Part shown: positions 63,001 to 64,000 of the stretch, in pieces
Position numbering within the stretch: the stretch's first letter is position 1
Layout: each line of letters starts with the position of its first letter
Assembly (NCBI GenBank): GCA_010405405.1
Contig: MU004240.1
Coordinates: forward strand, 78,217-142,216
Direction: 5' to 3'
DNA: 64,000 nt
Source: Microthyrium microscopicum
Lineage: Eukaryota; Ascomycota; Dothideomycetes; Microthyriales; Microthyriaceae
The notes under the pieces: generated by a model
Told to the model about the DNA's origin: nothing
Seen by the model: the letters and a program-made list of their open reading frames with translations, nothing else
Database searches by the model: none
Made by a program: the position numbers and the translations under genes

Positions 63001-63464
63001 TTAAAGAGCTCTATTAGCTTAAGGATCTTTTACTTTAAAAATCTACGCTATATAAATTAATACTATAGGCGTTCTTTAATATAGATTTAGCATAATATAC
63101 TAATACTTAATAATAGTTTAGTGATCTAATCTATCCTTAAGATTCTAGTTAAAATAGTAGTATTTTAGTAGTAGTTCTCTCTCTCTTTAATTCTTAACTA
63201 TCGCGAGATGTAAAAGTAGTAGAATTACTACCACTATAGTAATTATTATTAAACGCTGTTTAATAGCGTTTATTTTAGTAGTATTTTAGGTAAGATTATA
63301 ACTAAAAAACGCGCGTAGGGGAAATTTGTATGTAAGTGTTTATCCCTACATAATATTACGCAAAATCGCCACTAACGTATATAATCGCTACTTTAGGCTA
63401 GATCTGTAGATCTGTTCAGTTCAGAGGAGTTCAAATCCTGGCGCCAAAATTACTGGCTGACGGT
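60093..63464. mobile_element. RIP-like AT-rich block bounded by a short inverted repeat
   Basis: About 3.4 kb: AT-rich, stop-filled, poor in CA/TG. The limits carry GGGGACCGTCAGC (60093 onward) and its reverse complement GCTGACGGTCCCC (ending about 63464), an approximately 13-bp inverted repeat that could be transposon termini; the adjoining bases do not give an unambiguous target duplication. A tandem palindromic AGTTTAAACT motif lies at 60168-60226. I recognise no transposase, but the content cannot be read through the mutations. Confidence 0.65.
60168..60226. repeat. degenerate tandem AGTTTAAACT palindromes
   Basis: About five copies of TTTAAACT/TTTGAACT in about 60 bp, each close to a perfect palindrome, just inside the left end of the AT-rich block. 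They could be transposase-binding subterminal repeats; this is inference. Confidence 0.6.
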
Positions 63465-64000
63465 CCCCATTATAGTCTTGCAAGTCTGATTCAACCGCGT
63501 CCGATGATCCGATTTGGATGATCATCAAAACAGTGTCGCAATAAGATCAGCATTGCCAAGTGTTCATTTTGAATGGCGGACTGGCGGTTGAAGATTTGGT
63601 TGGGAGGGAGTGGATTCCCCCTGCATGCACGGATCATTCAGGAACGCGACAAGCGTCCCAATGCGCGATATGATTGGTTACATCAAGATGTCAAGTGTGC
63701 TAAGGAGCCGCAACTGTTTGTTTCATGTTTCAACTTTGCACAGCTGAGGCTGAAAGATGAAATGGAGGCTCTCTGGTTCCTGTTGTGAACCTGTGGTTGG
63801 TTTGAACCTGACTGATACGTGGGAAATACAATTTGTTGGTTTGCGAATCTGATATCATGGTGAGCCCCTTGATTGTGCTGATCTGAGGACAACAGATACA
63901 ACATTGGTCATGAAGAAGTAGTCGTAACATGATGATGCACAGCATAATAGGTGAATAAGTGGCTGATGCGAACTCCTTTCTTGACGATTACACGAATTAC
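63465..64000. other. flank right of the AT-rich block
   Basis: Normal-composition sequence to the window end. Frames on both strands are short; nothing supported. Confidence 0.6.

Noticed and set aside
63420-63446. GAGTTCAAATCCTGGCGCCA, resembling a tRNA T-arm/B-box
   Set aside because: No matching acceptor, D-arm or anticodon arm can be folded upstream; a chance or tRNA-derived fragment at most.

Overview
The window is nuclear DNA from a filamentous ascomycete (Pezizomycotina). Genes carry short introns (about 45-120 nt, GT..AG with CTAAC-like branch sites) and encode fungal families: a C2H2/fungal_trans regulator, sphinganine C4-hydroxylase, an Ayg1-type esterase, an AA11-type LPMO, LysM and GH13 enzymes. 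Three very AT-rich blocks (about 1-2990, 43.7-52.4 kb and 60.1-63.4 kb) look like transposons destroyed by repeat-induced point mutation (RIP): CA/TG dinucleotides are scarce, TA is abundant and every frame is full of stops. Genus cannot be fixed from the sequence alone.

Layout. 1-2990: RIP-like block with a foldback palindrome. 4.3-7.7 kb: C2H2 transcription factor (-). 7.7-12.6 kb: gene-poor, with a 481-bp TA-flanked MITE. 12.6-15.5 kb: 889-aa TPR-like/ankyrin protein whose intron holds a 213-bp MITE. 16.8-18.2 kb: secreted SLT-lysozyme-like plus LysM protein. 18.9-21.2 kb: 2OG-Fe(II) oxygenase (+) converging on an AA11-like LPMO (-). 22.2-24.9 kb: TCTP (-) and sphinganine C4-hydroxylase (+) sharing a promoter region. 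26.2-28.4 kb: poly(A) polymerase (-), divergent from the mitochondrial phosphate carrier (29.2 kb, +). 31.2-34.9 kb: intracellular GH13 alpha-amylase and a LisH/WD40 protein. 35.1-40.7 kb: two related six-cysteine secreted proteins on either side of a Pro/Ala-rich secreted protein. 41.4-43.1 kb: Pcs60-like acyl/oxalyl-CoA synthetase (-). 43.7-52.4 kb: stacked transposons, including a complete RIP-killed Ty3/gypsy chromovirus (7,579 bp, 162-bp LTRs, 5-bp TSD) inside a TA-flanked TIR element. 52.7-58.5 kb: SPF45 splicing factor, secreted gluzincin-like protease, Ayg1-like hydrolase, Ser/Thr-rich secreted protein. 60.1-63.4 kb: another RIP-like block.

The genes do not form one pathway. Housekeeping genes (PAP1, MIR1, SUR2, TCTP, SPF45, PCS60) alternate with secreted or wall-acting products (SLT-LysM, AA11, Pro/Ala-rich, six-Cys pair, metalloprotease, Ser/Thr-rich) beside transposon islands, as in a two-speed genome. 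The most novel item is the six-cysteine pair (35.1 and 40.2 kb): exact cysteine spacing agreement, similar length and a shared C-terminal motif, with no family I recognise. No tRNA, rRNA or CRISPR was found. All gene models were spliced by eye.
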